NCBI RefSeq assembly: GCF_001905505.1
Contig: NZ_LIPG01000002.1
Coordinates: 868,001 to 932,000, forward strand
Length of the DNA: 64,000 nucleotides
Reading direction: 5' to 3'
Source of the DNA: Streptomyces sp. CB02058
GTDB lineage: Bacteria; Actinomycetota; Actinomycetes; Streptomycetales; Streptomycetaceae
The notes under the pieces: model-generated
Seen by the model: the letters and a program-made list of their open reading frames with translations, nothing else
Databases searched by the model: none
Told to the model about the DNA's origin: nothing
Shown: positions 8,031 through 16,719 of the stretch, piece by piece
Layout: every line of letters starts with the position of its first letter
Numbering within the stretch: the stretch's first letter is position 1
Made by a program: the position numbers and the translations under genes

Positions 8031-8645
8031 ATGGCTGCTGAGGAAGTGGAGCCGGGCACCGTCCGGCCCGGTGGGCGCACCGCCCGGGTGCGTGAGGCCG
8101 TGCTGCGTGCCGCCGGTGACGCACTGGTCGAGCAGGGCTTCGACCGGCTCGACCTGGCCGATGTCGCCCGCCGCGCCGAGGTCGGCAAGACGACGGTCTA
8201 CCGGCGCTGGTCCACCACGGCGGGGCTGGTCGCCGATCTGCTCAACGACATGGCGGAGCAGTCCGTGCCGCGTACGGATACGGGCTCGCTGGACGAGGAC
8301 CTGAAGGCCAACGCGCGGCTGGTCCTGCGCACGCTGACCGACCCCCGGCAGGGCCCCCTCTTCGCGGCCGTGATCGCGGCGGCCACCTGCGACGCCCGTA
8401 CGGCCGAGGCCCTGCACCGCTTCTACGCCGTACGCATCGAGGAGTGGGCCGGCTGTGTCACCGCCGCCGCCGAGCGGGGCGAGCTGCCGCCGGGCACCGA
8501 CCCCCGGGAGGTGGTCCGGGCGGTGTCGGCCCCCCTCTACTACCGCCTGCTGGCCAGCGGCGACCCCCTGGACGAGGCGGTCGCGGACCGTGCGGCCGAG
8601 GCGGCGGCGGTGGCGGCGAGGGCGGGCGCGTACGTGACCCGATGA
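8031..8645 (+). CDS. TetR/AcrR family repressor (of the divergent MFS pump)
   Basis: 204 residues. The N-terminal helix-turn-helix is complete: ARVREAVLRAAGDALVEQGFDRLDLADVARRAEVGKTTVYRRWSTTAGLVADLL (residues about 19-72). The C-terminal ligand domain ends with DPREVVRAVSAPLYYRLLASGDPLDEAV, the TetR_C pattern of Streptomyces drug-pump regulators. The divergent layout and the palindrome at 7952-7979 suggest autoregulation together with control of the pump. The effector is unknown. Confidence 0.9.
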   Translation: MAAEEVEPGTVRPGGRTARVREAVLRAAGDALVEQGFDRLDLADVARRAEVGKTTVYRRWSTTAGLVADLLNDMAEQSVPRTDTGSLDEDLKANARLVLRTLTDPRQGPLFAAVIAAATCDARTAEALHRFYAVRIEEWAGCVTAAAERGELPPGTDPREVVRAVSAPLYYRLLASGDPLDEAVADRAAEAAAVAARAGAYVTR

Positions 8646-8664
8646 GGGCGCCGGACCGGAGCGC

Positions 8665-8695
8665 TTGACCTCGCATGCACTCCAACTCGTAGCTT
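8665..8695 (+). promoter_or_regulatory. Possible promoter with a 19-bp spacer for the aldo/keto reductase
   Basis: TTGACC (8665-8670) and TAGCTT (8690-8695) are separated by 19 bases. The expected transcription start falls next to the ATG at 8704, so the mRNA may be leaderless. Overlong 19-bp spacers are typical of promoters activated by MerR-family proteins, but no merR gene is present in this window. Confidence 0.4.
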
Positions 8696-8703
8696 CTCCG
8701 TCC

Positions 8704-9702
8704 ATGCGGACAGACATGGACGGACGGACGAGGGTATTGGGTCGCAGCGGGATCGGGACCGGGGCGCTCGGCCTCGGGTGCTGGGCGATCGGCGGTGAGT
8801 GGTCGACGCCGGACGGCAGCCCGCTCGGCTGGGGCAGGGTCGACGACGAGGAATCGGTGGCCGCCGTCCGCCGGGCGCTCGAACTGGGCGTGCGCTTCTT
8901 CGACACGGCGGACGTGTACGGGGCGGGGCACAGCGAACGCGTGCTCGGCAAGGCGCTCGCGGGCAGACGGGACGAGGCCGTCATCGCCACCAAGTGGGGC
9001 AATCTCTTCGACGAGCGGACCCGGACGATGGACGGGGCCGACCGCTCGCCGGGCTACGCCCGCGAGGCGCTCATCGCCTCCCTGCGCAGGCTGGGGACCG
9101 ACCGGATCGACCTCTTCCAGCTGCATCTGGGCGACGTCCCGCTCGACGAGGCGGCCGAACTGCGCGAGGCCTGCGAGGGGTTCGTGGCCGAGGGGCTGAT
9201 CCGCGCCTACGGGTGGAGCACCGACGACCCGGAGCGGGCGGCGCTGTTCGCCGACGGTGAGCACTGCGCGGCCGTCCAGTACGGCTGCAATGTGCTGGAG
9301 GACGCTCCCGGGATGCTGAGCCTCAGCGAGGAGCGGGGGCTGCTCGGCATCATCCGGAGCCCGCTGGCGATGGGCCTCCTCGCCGGCCCGCGCGGTGCGG
9401 GCGGGCGGGGACGGGCCGGGGACATCCGGTCCGCCCCGCCCGCGTGGCTGCACTGGTTCGAGGCGGGCGGGGTGCCCTCGGCCGAGTGGGCGGCGCGGGT
9501 CGAGGCGGTCCGCGAGGTGCTGACGTCGGACGGCCGGACGCTCGCCCAGGGGGCCATCGGCTGGCTCTGGGCGCGGAGCGGCAGGACGGTGCCGATCCCC
9601 GGCTTCCGGACGGTCGCCCAGGTCGAGGAGAACGCGGGTGCCCTCGACCACGGGCCGCTGGGCCCCGGCCATCTGAAGGAGATCGCGGACCTCCTCGCGT
9701 AG
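8704..9702 (+). CDS. Aldo/keto reductase
   Basis: 332 residues from ATG 8704 (an in-frame ATG at 8716 is also possible). The AKR barrel and catalytic tetrad are intact: FFDTADVYGAG (Asp and Tyr), VIATKWGN (Lys) and DLFQLHLGD (His). VPIPGFRTVAQVEENAGAL forms the NADPH-binding end. It should reduce an aldehyde or ketone with NADPH in the cytosol. It stands alone, convergent with the PhzF gene, and follows the TetR gene by 58 bases. A promoter with a 19-bp spacer immediately upstream suggests its own regulation. Confidence 0.9.
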   Translation: MRTDMDGRTRVLGRSGIGTGALGLGCWAIGGEWSTPDGSPLGWGRVDDEESVAAVRRALELGVRFFDTADVYGAGHSERVLGKALAGRRDEAVIATKWGNLFDERTRTMDGADRSPGYAREALIASLRRLGTDRIDLFQLHLGDVPLDEAAELREACEGFVAEGLIRAYGWSTDDPERAALFADGEHCAAVQYGCNVLEDAPGMLSLSEERGLLGIIRSPLAMGLLAGPRGAGGRGRAGDIRSAPPAWLHWFEAGGVPSAEWAARVEAVREVLTSDGRTLAQGAIGWLWARSGRTVPIPGFRTVAQVEENAGALDHGPLGPGHLKEIADLLA

Positions 9703-9708
9703 TCGGGA

Positions 9709-9730
9709 GCGCCTCGGCCGGCCGGGGCGC
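9709..9730. terminator. Hairpin between aldo/keto reductase and phzF-like genes
   Basis: Arms GCGCCTCGG (9709-9717) and CCGGGGCGC (9722-9730) pair with one G-U in RNA; the loop is CCGG. It begins 7 bases after the reductase stop and lies between convergent genes. Confidence 0.5.
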
Positions 9731-9775
9731 CGGACCTCCGGGGGAAGGGGTGCGGGCGGCCCGGGGCGCGGCGGG

Positions 9776-10630
9776 TCAGCCGATGCGGGTTCCCGTCCCG
9801 CTCACCCTGATCCGTGCGTCACCCGGGTGAAGTGCGACGGTGAGGGTGCCGGGGCGGCCCATGTCCTCACCCTGGTGCAGGGTGAGGACGGCGTCGTCCG
9901 GGACGAGGCCGAGCTCGCGGGCGTACGCACCGAACGCGGCTGCCGCGGCGCCCGTCGCAGGGTCCTCGACCACCCCGCCGACCGGGAACGGGTCACGGAC
10001 GTGGAAGACGGCCGGGGACTCCCGCCACACCAGCTGAACGGTCGTCAGCTCCAGCCGGTGCATGAGCGCTTCCAGGCGGGCGAAGTCGTACGAGAGATCC
10101 GCGAGGCGTTCCCGGCTCGCGGCGGCCAGCACCAGATGGCGGGCGCCCGCGTAGGCGATGCCGGGCGGCACGGCCGGGTCCAGGTCGGCGGCCGGCCAGT
10201 CCAGCGCGGCCAGGGCCTCCGCCAGGTCGCCGGCGGCGATGTCCTCGGTGTGCGGCTCGACGCTGGTGAGGGTGGCGCGGAGTTCGTCGCCCTCCCGGGT
10301 CACCGTGACGGGGACCGGCCCGGCGGCGGTGGTGAACAGCAGGTCGCCCGGGCCGTCCCGCTCGGCGAGCGCGATGGCGGTGGCGACCGTGGCGTGTCCG
10401 CAGAAGGGCACCTCGGCCTTCGGGCTGAAGTAGCGGACGGTGTGTCCGCCCCGGCCGTCCGACGCGGTGAGGAAGGCCGACTCGCTGTACCCGAGCTCCG
10501 CGGCGACGGCGAGCATCGCCGTGTCGTCGAGCCCGGAGGCGTCCAGGACGACGCCCGCGGGGTTGCCGCCGGCCGGGTCGGCGGAGAACGCCGTGTAACG
10601 CAGGACCTCGGTGCTGGGAAGTGGGCTCAT
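9776..10630 (-). CDS. PhzF family isomerase
   Basis: 284 residues, the normal length for PhzF-fold enzymes (two diaminopimelate-epimerase-like halves). Visible marks: YTAFSADPAGGNPAGVVLD at 12-30, the catalytic Glu in ELGYSES (E50), RYFSPKAEVPFCGHATVATA for the first half, and GVVEDPATGAAAAAFGAYARELG for the second half. The family includes the phenazine isomerase PhzF and many isomerases of unknown substrate. There are no phenazine genes nearby, so the substrate is unknown. A shorter relative lies at 30399-31070. Confidence 0.88.
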   Translation of the reverse strand: MSPLPSTEVLRYTAFSADPAGGNPAGVVLDASGLDDTAMLAVAAELGYSESAFLTASDGRGGHTVRYFSPKAEVPFCGHATVATAIALAERDGPGDLLFTTAAGPVPVTVTREGDELRATLTSVEPHTEDIAAGDLAEALAALDWPAADLDPAVPPGIAYAGARHLVLAAASRERLADLSYDFARLEALMHRLELTTVQLVWRESPAVFHVRDPFPVGGVVEDPATGAAAAAFGAYARELGLVPDDAVLTLHQGEDMGRPGTLTVALHPGDARIRVSGTGTRIG

Positions 10631-10680
10631 GCCGCAGGTGAACCGGGGGACGGGAGGCCGTATTCCCGACGGCGTCCGCA

Positions 10681-10716
10681 GGCGTGGTCCGGGGTCCTGA
10701 CTCCCCGGACCACGCC
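10681..10716 (-). terminator. Strong hairpin downstream of the lamin-tail gene
   Basis: Perfect 14-bp arms GGCGTGGTCCGGGG (10681-10694) and CCCCGGACCACGCC (10703-10716) with an 8-base loop. It lies 155 bases beyond the stop of the minus-strand lamin-tail gene and 50 bases before the start of the phzF-like gene, so it would end the first transcript before the second begins. Confidence 0.6.
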
Positions 10717-10871
10717 CTCGGTCCTCTCGCTCGGATCGTGCCGGCCTGATCCGGACGGAGCACCCTGGGCCGGCCCGCGTACCCCCCTGGCCGCGGCGGC
10801 CCGTTCACTGCGGTCGGTGGACGACCTCGTGGCCGGTGGACGGCCTCGGGGTCACGTGGCAGACCTCTCGG

Positions 10872-11336
10872 TCAGTGGCAGACCTTGACGCCGGTGCCCT
10901 TGCCCCAGGAGCAGGAGTCCAGGAGCGAGCCGCTCGGCTTGATCAGCCGGGCCTTGTCGCCGGTGTTGTTCCAGACGTACGAGCCGCGGTTCCAGTAGAC
11001 GTGCGCCGCGGAGTTCTTGCCCTTGCCGGTGTGGACACGGACCGTCTTGCCCGCCGCGACGGTGAAGCTCGGGAAGGTGTACGTGTAGCCGGTGTTGTCC
11101 TTCAGCTTGTAGCCCTTGAGCTGCAGCTTGGACTTCCCGTTGTTGTGGATGTCCACGTACTCGGCGACCAGGGACGTGTTCGTCCGGGTGTCCTTGCCGG
11201 GGCTGTCGTACTGGATCTTGCCGAGGTGCAGCCCGCCCTGATGGGAGGCCGCCGAAGCCGGAGCCGTGGCGAGGAGCGAGCCGGCCAGAGCGGTGGCGGC
11301 GGCCAGGGCGAGGGGCGCGGCGGTGCGTATGCGCAT
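10872..11336 (-). CDS. Small secreted lamin-tail-domain protein
   Basis: 154 residues from ATG 11336, preceded by AGAAGGA 9 bases upstream. A Sec signal peptide (MRIRTAAPLALAAATALAGSLL..APASA) is cut near residue 30. The rest is one lamin-tail (LTD) beta-sandwich: LHLGKIQYDSPG, LVAEYVDIHNNGKSKLQLKGYKLKD, YTFPSFTVAAGKTVRVHTGKG, HVYWNRGSYVWNNTGDKARLIKPSG, then two Cys near the C-terminus (LDSCSWGKGTGVKVCH) that probably form a disulfide. LTD proteins occur in secreted nucleases and surface proteins; alone the fold may be a binding module. No enzymatic residue is recognised. Confidence 0.85.
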   Translation of the reverse strand: MRIRTAAPLALAAATALAGSLLATAPASAASHQGGLHLGKIQYDSPGKDTRTNTSLVAEYVDIHNNGKSKLQLKGYKLKDNTGYTYTFPSFTVAAGKTVRVHTGKGKNSAAHVYWNRGSYVWNNTGDKARLIKPSGSLLDSCSWGKGTGVKVCH

Positions 11337-11474
11337 GCTGTGTGGTCCTTCTGTGTGCATCCGGTGAAGGTCAGAAGCATACGGGCACCATGCGCGTGCC
11401 CGGACCCAACCCGGGAAATCGACAAAATCTGTCATTCCAGGGTCAGTTCCGGGCACGTGAGGGTGTGAAAGGCG

Positions 11475-12230
11475 TCAGCCTCGGCCCACGTACGGCATGT
11501 TCGTCGCCATCACCGTCGCGAACTGCACATTGGCCTCCAACGGCAGCTCCGCCATGTGCAGCACCGTCCGGGCCACGTCCGCCGCCGCCATCACCGGCTC
11601 CGCGGCCACCTCGCCGTTCGCCTGGAGGATTCCCGCGCTCATCCGCTCGGTCATGTCCGTCGCCGCGTTGCCGATGTCGATCTGCCCGCAGGCGATCCGG
11701 TACGGCCGTCCGTCCAGCGACAGCGACTTCGTCAGGCCCGTCACCGCGTGCTTCGTCGCCGTGTAGGCGATCGAGTGCGGGCGCGGCGCGTGTGCGGAGA
11801 CCGAGCCGTTGTTGATGATCCGGCCGCCCTGTGGGTCCTGCTCCTTCATCAGGCGGTACGCCGCCTGCGCGCACAGGAACGTGCCCGTCAGATTGACGTC
11901 CACCACCGTCCGCCAGTCCTCGTACGCGAGGTCCTCGACCGGTACCGAACGGGGGCCGAACGTCCCCGCGTTGTTGAAGAGCAGGTCGAGCCTGCCGAAC
12001 CGGTCCCGTACGGCCCCGAAGAGCGTGGCCACCCCGTCCGGGTCGCCCACATCGGTGGGCAGGCACACCGTCGCGCCCGGCCCGGCCCCCGCGGCCGTCT
12101 CCTCCAGCGCGTCGGCGCGCCGTCCCGCCAGGGCCACCGTCCAGCCCGCACTCGAAAGGGTGAGTGCGACGGCCCGGCCGATGCCCGATCCCGCACCCGT
12201 GACGACGGCGATTCTCTGCTCAGCGTTCAT
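11475..12230 (-). CDS. Short-chain dehydrogenase/reductase
   Basis: 251 residues, classical SDR size. NAD(P) motif TGAGSGIG at 11-18, structural NNAG at 86-89, Asn113, Ser143, and the catalytic YTATK with Tyr156 and Lys160, so the Asn-Ser-Tyr-Lys tetrad is complete. Basic residues at the end of strand 2 (LAGRRAD) favour NADPH. It should reduce or oxidise an unknown alcohol/ketone. No strong ribosome site precedes ATG 12230, but upstream in-frame sequence has no SDR content. Confidence 0.9.
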   Translation of the reverse strand: MNAEQRIAVVTGAGSGIGRAVALTLSSAGWTVALAGRRADALEETAAGAGPGATVCLPTDVGDPDGVATLFGAVRDRFGRLDLLFNNAGTFGPRSVPVEDLAYEDWRTVVDVNLTGTFLCAQAAYRLMKEQDPQGGRIINNGSVSAHAPRPHSIAYTATKHAVTGLTKSLSLDGRPYRIACGQIDIGNAATDMTERMSAGILQANGEVAAEPVMAAADVARTVLHMAELPLEANVQFATVMATNMPYVGRG

Positions 12231-12293
12231 GGCCCGGCAGCGTACGGGAGGTTTCGCGGCGGCCGGCACCCGGTGCTCACCGCACCGCCATAA

Positions 12294-12356
12294 GGATGTT
12301 GTGTACCCGCCAACGGTAGGTCGTCGCCCGGCACTCCAATGCCTCTGACAACATCC
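12294..12356. promoter_or_regulatory. Separated inverted repeat upstream of phoD
   Basis: GGATGTTGT (12294-12302) and its exact complement ACAACATCC (12348-12356) are 45 bases apart, with the second copy 16 bases before the phoD start. They could be two operator half-sites or form a long hairpin over the phoD ribosome site. No PHO-box repeats (GTTCACC type) were found here. Confidence 0.3.
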
Positions 12357-12372
12357 GGCAGGGGAGGGGCAT

Positions 12373-14037
12373 ATGACACCCGCACAGATCAGCACGCCCG
12401 GCCAGGGCGGCCACGCACCGGAGCTGCGCAGCGCGGCCCGGGAGCTCGGCTCCGGGGTCGGGCGCCGCCGCTTCCTCACCGTCACCGGTGCGGCCGCGGC
12501 CCTGGCCTTCGCCGTCAACCTGCCCGGCGCGGGCACGGCCGCCGCCGCCGAGCTCGACGCGCGGAAGATCACCGAGGACCCCTTCACCCTCGGGGTGGCC
12601 TCCGGCGACCCCCTGCCGGACTCCGTGCTGCTGTGGACGAGACTCGCGCCCCGCCCGTACGAGGCCGACGGCGGGCTGCCCGCCGAGCGGGTCCAGGTCC
12701 GCTGGGAGATCGCCCGCGACGAAGGCTTCCGGCGGATCGTCCGGCGCGGTTCCGCGACCGCGCACCCGGAGTTCGGCCACAGCGTCCACGTGGACGTGGA
12801 CGGCCTCGCCCCCGACCGGACCTTCTACTACCGCTTCCGCGCGGGCAGCTGGATCAGCCCCGCCGGCCGCACCCGCACGGCGCCCGTCCCCGCCGCGCGC
12901 AACAGCTCCCTGACCCTGGCCGCCGTCTCCTGCCAGGCGTACCACGACGGGTACTTCACCGCCTACCGGCACCTCGCGGCCGAGGACGTCGACGTGGTCT
13001 TCCACCTCGGCGACTACCTCTACGAGTACGCGGTCACCGCCGTCGGCGGCGCCCGCGCCTACACCGACCGCGTCCTGCCGGACCACTTCAACAAGGAGAC
13101 GCTCACGCTGGAGGACTACCGCATGCGGTACGGCCTCTACAAGTCCGACCCCGACCTGCGCGCCGCCCACGCCGCGCACCCCTTCGTCGTCACCTGGGAC
13201 GACCACGAGACGGAGAACAACTACGCGGGCGACACCCCGGAGAACAGCGTCCCGCCGGAGGAGTTCCTGCTCCGCAGGGCCGCCGCCTACCGGGCGTACT
13301 GGGAGAACCAGCCGCTGCGCACCCCGCAGCGCCCCACCGGACCCGACATGCGCCTCTACCGGCGGCTGCGGTTCGGCCGGCTCGCGCAGTTCGACATCCT
13401 CGACACCCGCCAGTACCGCAGCAACCAGGCGTACGGCGACGGCTGGAAGGTCCCCGGACCGGAGTCCGAGGACCCGGCGCGCACCATGACGGGCGCCGCC
13501 CAGGAGCGCTGGCTGCTCGACGGCTGGAAGGCGTCGTCCGCCCGCTGGAACGTCGTGCCGCAGCAGGTCACCTTCGCCCAGCGGCGCGACGTGCCGACCG
13601 ATGCCTACAAGCTGTCCATGGACTCGTGGGACGGCTACCCCGCCTCCCGGCAGCGGATCATGGACGGCGCGGAGGCCGCCGGGATCGAGAACCTGATGGT
13701 CCTCACCGGGGACGTGCACGTGGGCTACGGCTTCGACCTGAAGAAGGACTTCGACGACCCGGCCTCACGGACCGTCGGCACCGAGATCGTGGCCACCTCT
13801 ATCGCCAGCGGCAAGGACGGCTCCGACAAGCCGGCCAGCTGGAACAACCAGATGCAGGCCAACCCGCACATGAAGTTCTACAACGGCCGCCGCGGCTACG
13901 CCCTCGTCACGCTCGGCACCGAGCAGGCGCGCGCCGACTTCCGCACGGTCCCGGCGGTCACCACACCCGGTGCCCCCGTCTCCACGGCCGGCTCCTTCGT
14001 GACCGAGGCCGGGAACCCGGGACTGACCCCCGCGTAG
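12373..14037 (+). CDS. phoD: Alkaline phosphatase D (PhoD family), Tat-exported
   Basis: 554 residues with a twin-arginine signal ([10 protein letters not shown] near residues 35-44, then a hydrophobic Ala-rich stretch), so it is exported folded. The N-terminal PhoD domain ([23 protein letters not shown]) is followed by the metallophosphatase domain with [23 protein letters not shown] and [11 protein letters not shown], which carry the Fe/Ca ligands of PhoD. It should cleave phosphomonoesters or diesters outside the cell during phosphate limitation. GGGGAGGGG precedes the ATG. It converges on the Gfo/Idh gene with 22 bases between stops. Confidence 0.93.
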   Translation: MTPAQISTPGQGGHAPELRSAARELGSGVGRRRFLTVTGAAAALAFAVNLPGAGTAAAAELDARKITEDPFTLGVASGDPLPDSVLLWTRLAPRPYEADGGLPAERVQVRWEIARDEGFRRIVRRGSATAHPEFGHSVHVDVDGLAPDRTFYYRFRAGSWISPAGRTRTAPVPAARNSSLTLAAVSCQAYHDGYFTAYRHLAAEDVDVVFHLGDYLYEYAVTAVGGARAYTDRVLPDHFNKETLTLEDYRMRYGLYKSDPDLRAAHAAHPFVVTWDDHETENNYAGDTPENSVPPEEFLLRRAAAYRAYWENQPLRTPQRPTGPDMRLYRRLRFGRLAQFDILDTRQYRSNQAYGDGWKVPGPESEDPARTMTGAAQERWLLDGWKASSARWNVVPQQVTFAQRRDVPTDAYKLSMDSWDGYPASRQRIMDGAEAAGIENLMVLTGDVHVGYGFDLKKDFDDPASRTVGTEIVATSIASGKDGSDKPASWNNQMQANPHMKFYNGRRGYALVTLGTEQARADFRTVPAVTTPGAPVSTAGSFVTEAGNPGLTPA

Positions 14038-14059
14038 CCCGGCCCCGGCCTGCCCCGAG

Positions 14060-15067
14060 TCAGGCCCGGTCGTCCGCCGGATAGCGGACGCCGATGCGGT
14101 CCCGTACCGCGTCGAGCGTCCGCATCACGGCGAGGGAACCCTCCAGCGGCACCAGCGGGGACTCCTTCTCACCCGCCAGGATCGCGCGGTTCACCTCGGC
14201 GGCCTCGTACTGCATGCCCGAAAGGCCCTGCGGACCGGAGCCCGTGGTGATCGTCTCGGGCTCGTGGTCATGCCGGTGCAGGACGAAGTGCTCCGGGTAG
14301 AAGAAGCCCTGCGGGAAGTCGATCCGCCCGGCCGTGCCGGTGACCGAGGCGCTGGTCTGCAGGTTCCCGACGATGGAGCAGGCCAGCAGGGCGGTGGCGC
14401 CGGAGTCCCAGCCGAGCAGGATGCCCGTGTTCAGGTCCGCGCCCTCGGGGGAGAGCAGCGCCTCCGCCTGCACCCGGTCCGGCTCGCCCAGCAGAAGCTG
14501 CGCGAACGACACCGGGTAGACCCCGAGGTCCAGCAGCGCGCCGCCGCCCAGCGCGGGGTCACGCAGCCGGTGGTCGGCCCCGAAGGTGCCCGCGAAGCCG
14601 AAGTCGGCCTGCACCGTGCGGATCTCGCCGATCGCGCCGTCCCGCACCAGCTCCGTCATCCGGCGGATGAGCGGGTTGCAGTACGTCCACATGGCTTCCA
14701 TCAGGAACAGCCCGCGCTCACGGGCGAGGTCCACCAGCTCCCGTGCCTCGCGCGCGTTGATGGTGAACGCCTTCTCGCACAGCACGTGCTTGCCGGCCTC
14801 CAGCGCGAGCCCGGCCGCCTCGCGGTGCGCGGAGTGCGGGGTGGCGATGTACACGACGTCGACGGTGTCGTCGGCGACGAGCTCCGCCCAGCTGCCGTAC
14901 GCCCGCTCGATCCCGAACCGCTCGGCGAACGCCTTGGCCGACGCCTCGGTGCGGGAGGCGACCGCGACGACCTCGGCCCCGGATTCCTTCATCGCCAGCA
15001 GATCCGCCGTGAACGTCGCGGCTATGCCGCCCGTCGCCAGTACACCCCAACGCACAGTCCCGCTCAT
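14060..15067 (-). CDS. Gfo/Idh/MocA family NAD(P)-dependent oxidoreductase
   Basis: 335 residues from ATG 15067 (GGAAG upstream). N-terminal Rossmann fold: RWGVLATGGIAATFTADLL and VVAVASRTEASAKAFAERFG; the substrate-binding Lys lies in HVLCEKAFTIN, where the usual EKP is EKA. The C-terminal domain begins near IRTVQADFGFAGTFGADHRLRDPALGGGALLDLGVYPVSFAQ. The family oxidises sugars, inositols or trans-dihydrodiols; this form resembles dimeric dihydrodiol dehydrogenases. It diverges from the Bcr-type MFS gene after 85 bases. Confidence 0.9.
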   Translation of the reverse strand: MSGTVRWGVLATGGIAATFTADLLAMKESGAEVVAVASRTEASAKAFAERFGIERAYGSWAELVADDTVDVVYIATPHSAHREAAGLALEAGKHVLCEKAFTINAREARELVDLARERGLFLMEAMWTYCNPLIRRMTELVRDGAIGEIRTVQADFGFAGTFGADHRLRDPALGGGALLDLGVYPVSFAQLLLGEPDRVQAEALLSPEGADLNTGILLGWDSGATALLACSIVGNLQTSASVTGTAGRIDFPQGFFYPEHFVLHRHDHEPETITTGSGPQGLSGMQYEAAEVNRAILAGEKESPLVPLEGSLAVMRTLDAVRDRIGVRYPADDRA

Positions 15068-15152
15068 GCCCGCCCGCTTCCACAGAAAAAGGTATCGACC
15101 ACTACGACTGACCTGAGAGCATAGATGCGGATTCAACGAAGCGGAGAAGAGG

Positions 15153-16592
15153 ATGCCGGACAACGGCGCGAGCCGGGCCCAGCAAGAGCACGAGCACATA
15201 CCGACGAGCAGCAGGAGCGCCGCATCCGGCGCCCCGGCCACCGCCACCCCCACCGCAGTGGGTGCCCCGGCCGCCTCCATGACCACCGCGCCAGGCGTCA
15301 CCCCCACCACAGCGGGTGCGCAGGCCGCCTCCATGACCACCGCACCGGGCCTCCCGGCCACCGCCACCGCACGGCGGGCCGGAATTCTCGTCACCCTGGT
15401 GCTGGGCGGGCTCACCGCACTGCCGCCCCTCTCGATGGACATGTACCTCCCGGCGCTTCCGGAGGTCACCGACTCCCTGCACGCACCGGCGTCCACCGTC
15501 CAGCTCACGCTGACCGCCTGCCTCACCGGCATGGCGCTCGGCCAGCTCGTCGTCGGACCCATGAGCGACCGGTGGGGCCGGCGCACGCCGCTGCTCCTCG
15601 GCATGATCGTCTACGTGATCGCCACCGCGATCTGCGCCGTCGCCCCGACCGCGGAACTCCTCATCGGCTTCCGCCTCCTCCAGGGCCTGGCCGGCGCGGC
15701 CGGCATCGTGATCTCCCGGGCCGTCGTCCGCGATCTGTACGACGGCGACGAGATGGCGCGCTTCTTCTCCACCCTGATGCTGATCTCGGGGGTCGCCCCC
15801 GTCATCGCGCCCGTGATCGGCGGCCAGGTGCTCCAGTTCACCGACTGGCGCGGCATCTTCGTCGTCCTGACCGTCATCGGGATACTGCTGACGCTCGTCG
15901 TCTGGAAGTGGCTCCACGAGACGCTGCCCGTCTCCCAGCGGCACACCGGCGGCATCGGCGACGCGCTGCGCACCATGCGCGGGCTGCTGGCCGACCGGGT
16001 GTTCACCGGCTACATGATCGCGGGCAGCCTCGCCTTCGCCGCGCTCTTCGCCTATGTGAGCGCGTCCCCGTTCGTCGTCCAGGAGATCTACGGCGCCTCG
16101 CCGCAGACCTTCAGCCTGCTCTTCGGGATCAACTCCGTCGGGCTGATCGCCGTCGGCCAGATCAACGGCAAGCTGCTCGTCGGCCGGGTCAGCCTGGACA
16201 AGGCGCTCGGCTTCGGACTGGCCGTCATCTCCGTCGCCGCGATCGCCCTGCTGCTGATGACCTCCGGGGTCTTCGGCGAGGTCGGCCTGCTGCCGGTCGC
16301 CGCCGGCCTGTTCGTGCTCATGTCCGCCATGGGCCTGGCGATGCCCAACACCAACACCCAGGCCCTGATGCGCACGAGGCACGCGGCGGGCTCCGCCTCC
16401 GCGCTGCTCGGTACGTCCCAGTTCCTGATCGGCGCCATCGCCTCGCCGCTGGTCGGGATCGCCGGCGAGAAGACCGCCGTCCCGATGGCCGTGGTGCAGG
16501 TCGTCTGCGCCCTCGCGTCGGTGGCGTGCTTCCTGCTGCTGTGCAGGCCGTGGCGGAGTACGGGCGGGAAGCGGCAGCCGGTCGCGGACTGA
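15153..16592 (+). CDS. MFS transporter, Bcr/CflA drug-resistance type
   Basis: 479 residues with about 12 membrane segments starting near residue 77 (AGILVTLVLGGLTALPPLSMDMYLPALPEV, the Bcr/CflA hallmark). Motif A is MSDRWGRRTPLLLG. The N-terminus is an Ala/Pro/Thr-rich extension containing an 18-residue tandem duplication (AASMTTAPG twice). GGAGAAGAGG just before ATG 15153 supports the long form, although Met43 and Met61 could be internal starts. It is probably a proton-driven exporter of drugs or metabolites. Confidence 0.9.
   Translation: MPDNGASRAQQEHEHIPTSSRSAASGAPATATPTAVGAPAASMTTAPGVTPTTAGAQAASMTTAPGLPATATARRAGILVTLVLGGLTALPPLSMDMYLPALPEVTDSLHAPASTVQLTLTACLTGMALGQLVVGPMSDRWGRRTPLLLGMIVYVIATAICAVAPTAELLIGFRLLQGLAGAAGIVISRAVVRDLYDGDEMARFFSTLMLISGVAPVIAPVIGGQVLQFTDWRGIFVVLTVIGILLTLVVWKWLHETLPVSQRHTGGIGDALRTMRGLLADRVFTGYMIAGSLAFAALFAYVSASPFVVQEIYGASPQTFSLLFGINSVGLIAVGQINGKLLVGRVSLDKALGFGLAVISVAAIALLLMTSGVFGEVGLLPVAAGLFVLMSAMGLAMPNTNTQALMRTRHAAGSASALLGTSQFLIGAIASPLVGIAGEKTAVPMAVVQVVCALASVACFLLLCRPWRSTGGKRQPVAD
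15252..15359 (+). repeat. 54-nt tandem duplication in the MFS N-terminus
   Basis: Two 54-base units (15252-15305 and 15306-15359) encode related 18-residue blocks, each containing AASMTTAPG. The core GCCGCCTCCATGACCACCGC is identical in both. The units fall in the cytoplasmic tail, outside the membrane domain, and look like a recent slippage duplication. Confidence 0.75.
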
Positions 16593-16611
16593 GGGACTCA
16601 CCGGCCGGGCC

Positions 16612-16631
16612 GGGCCGTGCGCACACGGCCC
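16612..16631 (+). terminator. Hairpin after the Bcr-type MFS gene
   Basis: GGGCCGTG (16612-16619), loop CGCA, CACGGCCC (16624-16631). It begins 20 bases after the MFS stop and lies within a longer G+C-rich imperfect fold. Confidence 0.5.
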
Positions 16632-16719
16632 TCCGGCCCGGCTCCGTCCCCCGCGGGCCGTGCCGCGCGGGTCCGCAACCCTGTTGCACGCCGCGCCGTC
16701 CACCGGCCAGACTCGGGCG

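Noticed and set aside
12231..12372. PHO box before phoD
   Set aside because: No direct repeats of the GTTCACC type are present; only the inverted repeat described above.
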